Position numbers and translations under genes: made by a program. A stretch of 35,800 nucleotides of DNA from Hyphomicrobiales bacterium (lineage in GTDB: Bacteria > Pseudomonadota > Alphaproteobacteria > Rhizobiales > OSC116), in NCBI GenBank assembly GCA_002401855.1, contig NVUH01000037.1:1-35800 (forward strand). Direction: 5' to 3'. Shown in pieces: positions 34,572 to 35,800 of this stretch. The first letter of the stretch is position 1. Every line of letters starts with the position of its first letter. A model generated the notes under the pieces. That model did no database searches. It was given only the letters and a program-made list of their open reading frames with translations, and was not told the DNA's origin.

Positions 34572-35689
34572 TCAATGTCTAAGTTTGTAGCGTTTTGGTG
34601 TTTGCCCCATTGTTTTGGTAAATGTTTTTCGAAAAGCACTCTCAGATTCATAACCGACAGCTTGAGCGATGGAGATTAATTTCATGTTCTTCTCTTGTCT
34701 GATTAAAGCGCCAGCATGGACCATGCGCCATTGTGTTAAATGCTCAACTGGAGTCCTGCCAACGCTCTGTTTGAATTTTTGAGAAAATGAAGAACGTGAC
34801 ATACCAACTTTGTCTGCTAAGCTTTGCAGACTCCAGCTATGTGCTAAATTTGCATGCATAAGTTGCAAGCTTTTACCTATATTCTTATCATTCAGCGCAC
34901 TTAGCCAACTTGGTAGACTAACATTATTATCACTCAAAAAATAATACCGTAATGAATAGATGAAAAGTGTTTCAATAAGTCGGTCAATAATGACTGCTGA
35001 ACCAACTTGATTTAGAGTGATTTCATTTGAAATAATCTGTAACAGTGGGCAAGGCCATGCGTTGTTAAGCCGATCTTGATCTTTCATATGGAGTATGGTG
35101 GGTAGATGTTCCAATAATAAATGGCTTTCTGGTGATGTGAACCGAAAACAGCCAGTGATCATTGATGTTTTTTCTCCGGTGGTTTCATCTATTACCAACG
35201 AATTATTTTCAAGAAATTGGCGACGTTCCTCAGTTGGTGCTAGGTCTATGGTTTCAATCAAAGCATCACATACGGTGCCACGCGTCGCGTCTGCTTCTTT
35301 TGAGGGATCATAAATAATCAGTGGAATTTTAATTGATGAATTGTAGAAGAATGATTTCTCTCCCATCCAATGATCACCTAAAAAGTCTCCATGATCAGAG
35401 GTGATGACAATCATTGTGTCTTTCATGCGATCGGTTTTTTCGAACCAATCAAATAGAACGCCCATCTGATCGTCAGCTTGTTTAATCAACCCCATATAAG
35501 CAGGAATGACTGCATTTCGGGTTTCTTCTGTGCTGAATGATTTGCTAATTGGACTATTCATAAAGGCTTTTAAAAAAGGATGTGCGTTGTCATACTCATC
35601 TTGGGTGCGCACAACAGGGATTATATCTTCGGCACTATACATATTATGATATGGGGCAGGCACAACATAGGGCCAATGGGGTTTGGTCG
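34572..35689 (-). pseudogene. In-frame chimera: sulfatase fragment joined to the C-terminal part of an AraC regulator
   Basis: One open frame runs from the IS boundary near 35690 to 34572. The first 150 or so residues are the middle and later part of an alkaline-phosphatase-fold sulfatase: KPHWPYVVPAPYHNMY, YMGLIKQADDQMGVL, VITSDHGDFLGDHWMGEKSF with the metal-site Asp-His, and IKIPLIIYDPS. At about 35231 the frame passes from DLAPT into an AraC-family regulator lacking its first 90 or so residues: TGCFRFTSPESHLLLEHLP, WPCPLLQIISNEI, then the HTH pair SLADKVGMSRSSFSQKFKQS and ISIAQAVGYESESAFRKTF. The sulfatase N-terminus with its modified Cys/Ser is missing. The first internal start is GTG at 35663. 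I think this is a deletion fusion, probably non-functional as a sulfatase. Confidence 0.75.
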
Positions 35690-35800
35690 TGTCCCGGTAT
35701 TGTGCCGCTCCTCTAACCGCATATACTGCGTACGAGGAGAATATAAATGGGACACAAAGTTACATCAGAATTTAAACAAGAGGTTGTTCGTGTTGCACTG
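35690..35800 (+). mobile_element. Left end of an IS3-like insertion sequence, cut by the window
   Basis: The sulfatase reading frame stops making family sense at about 35690, where TGTCCCGGTATTGTGCCGCT starts; IS3-family ends begin with TG. A transposase start follows 57 bases in. The boundary base is inferred from the loss of sulfatase similarity. Confidence 0.6.
35747..35800 (+). CDS. Transposase OrfA N-terminus, IS3/IS911-like (partial)
   Basis: The frame starts at ATG 35747 after GAGGAG and encodes MGHKVTSEFKQEVVRVAL before the window ends. The K-x-x-EFKQEVVRVAL pattern is typical of the start of IS3/IS911-type OrfA helix-turn-helix proteins. Nothing further can be said. Confidence 0.65.
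   Translation, partial: MGHKVTSEFKQEVVRVAL

Noticed and set aside
1..35800. CRISPR array, prophage, toxin-antitoxin pair or riboswitch
   Set aside because: No regularly spaced repeats, phage structural genes, recognisable toxin/antitoxin pairs or known riboswitch patterns were seen on reading the window.

Overview
The window looks like the chromosome of a low-to-moderate GC, probably marine or aquatic, alphaproteobacterium. Pointers are a TRAP transporter, a LigAB/LigM-type aromatic cluster, a ChvE/GguABC/GbpR sugar locus of the Agrobacterium kind, and a large chemoreceptor. No species call is possible from sequence alone.

Layout. (1) 1-5.4 kb: tail of an IS30-family element, pyrG with a stop/start-overlapping NUDIX gene, tRNA-Cys, two NTF2/SnoaL-like genes with an internally deleted relic of a third between them, a PhnA-type zinc-ribbon protein, a stand-alone response regulator, and a decayed IS3-family element. 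(2) 5.4-8.6 kb: an AT-rich isolated pair, tviC-like epimerase and tviB-like dehydrogenase (route to UDP-GalNAcA), bracketed by direct repeats, then another NTF2-like gene. (3) 8.6-25 kb: the core of the window, an aromatic and one-carbon region. It holds a minus-strand operon (alpha/beta hydrolase, ligA, ligB, YciI-like), a divergent FCD-type GntR regulator, a LigM-type THF-dependent O-demethylase, a DctPQM TRAP transporter, an aldehyde dehydrogenase, a dCache chemoreceptor, a LysR regulator with two HTH domains divergent from a second LigM-like gene, and divergent purU and metF. (4) 25-26 kb: a DUF2721 membrane protein and a fourth NTF2-like gene. (5) 26-34 kb: a minus-strand sugar-acid operon chvE-gguA-gguB-gguC-sugar acid dehydratase with a divergent gbpR-like LysR gene. 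(6) 34-35.8 kb: a scrambled region with a deleted IS3-family element, an in-frame sulfatase/AraC chimera, and the left end of another IS3-like element cut by the window edge.

How the genes fit together. The TRAP system would import a methoxylated aromatic acid, the aldehyde dehydrogenase would oxidise an aldehyde form (for example vanillin), and LigM would move the methyl group to THF. MetF would oxidise 5-methyl-THF and PurU would release the carbon as formate, recycling THF. LigAB would open the demethylated diol ring. A palindrome, AATGTATACATT, occurs at the promoters of the lig operon, the GntR gene and ligM, and in close variants in the purU/metF intergenic region. This suggests one regulator ties ring cleavage, demethylation and C1 disposal into one regulon. 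The best candidates for new biology are this regulon with PurU as C1 sink, the divergent second LigM with its two-HTH LysR regulator, and the dispersed family of small NTF2-like genes.
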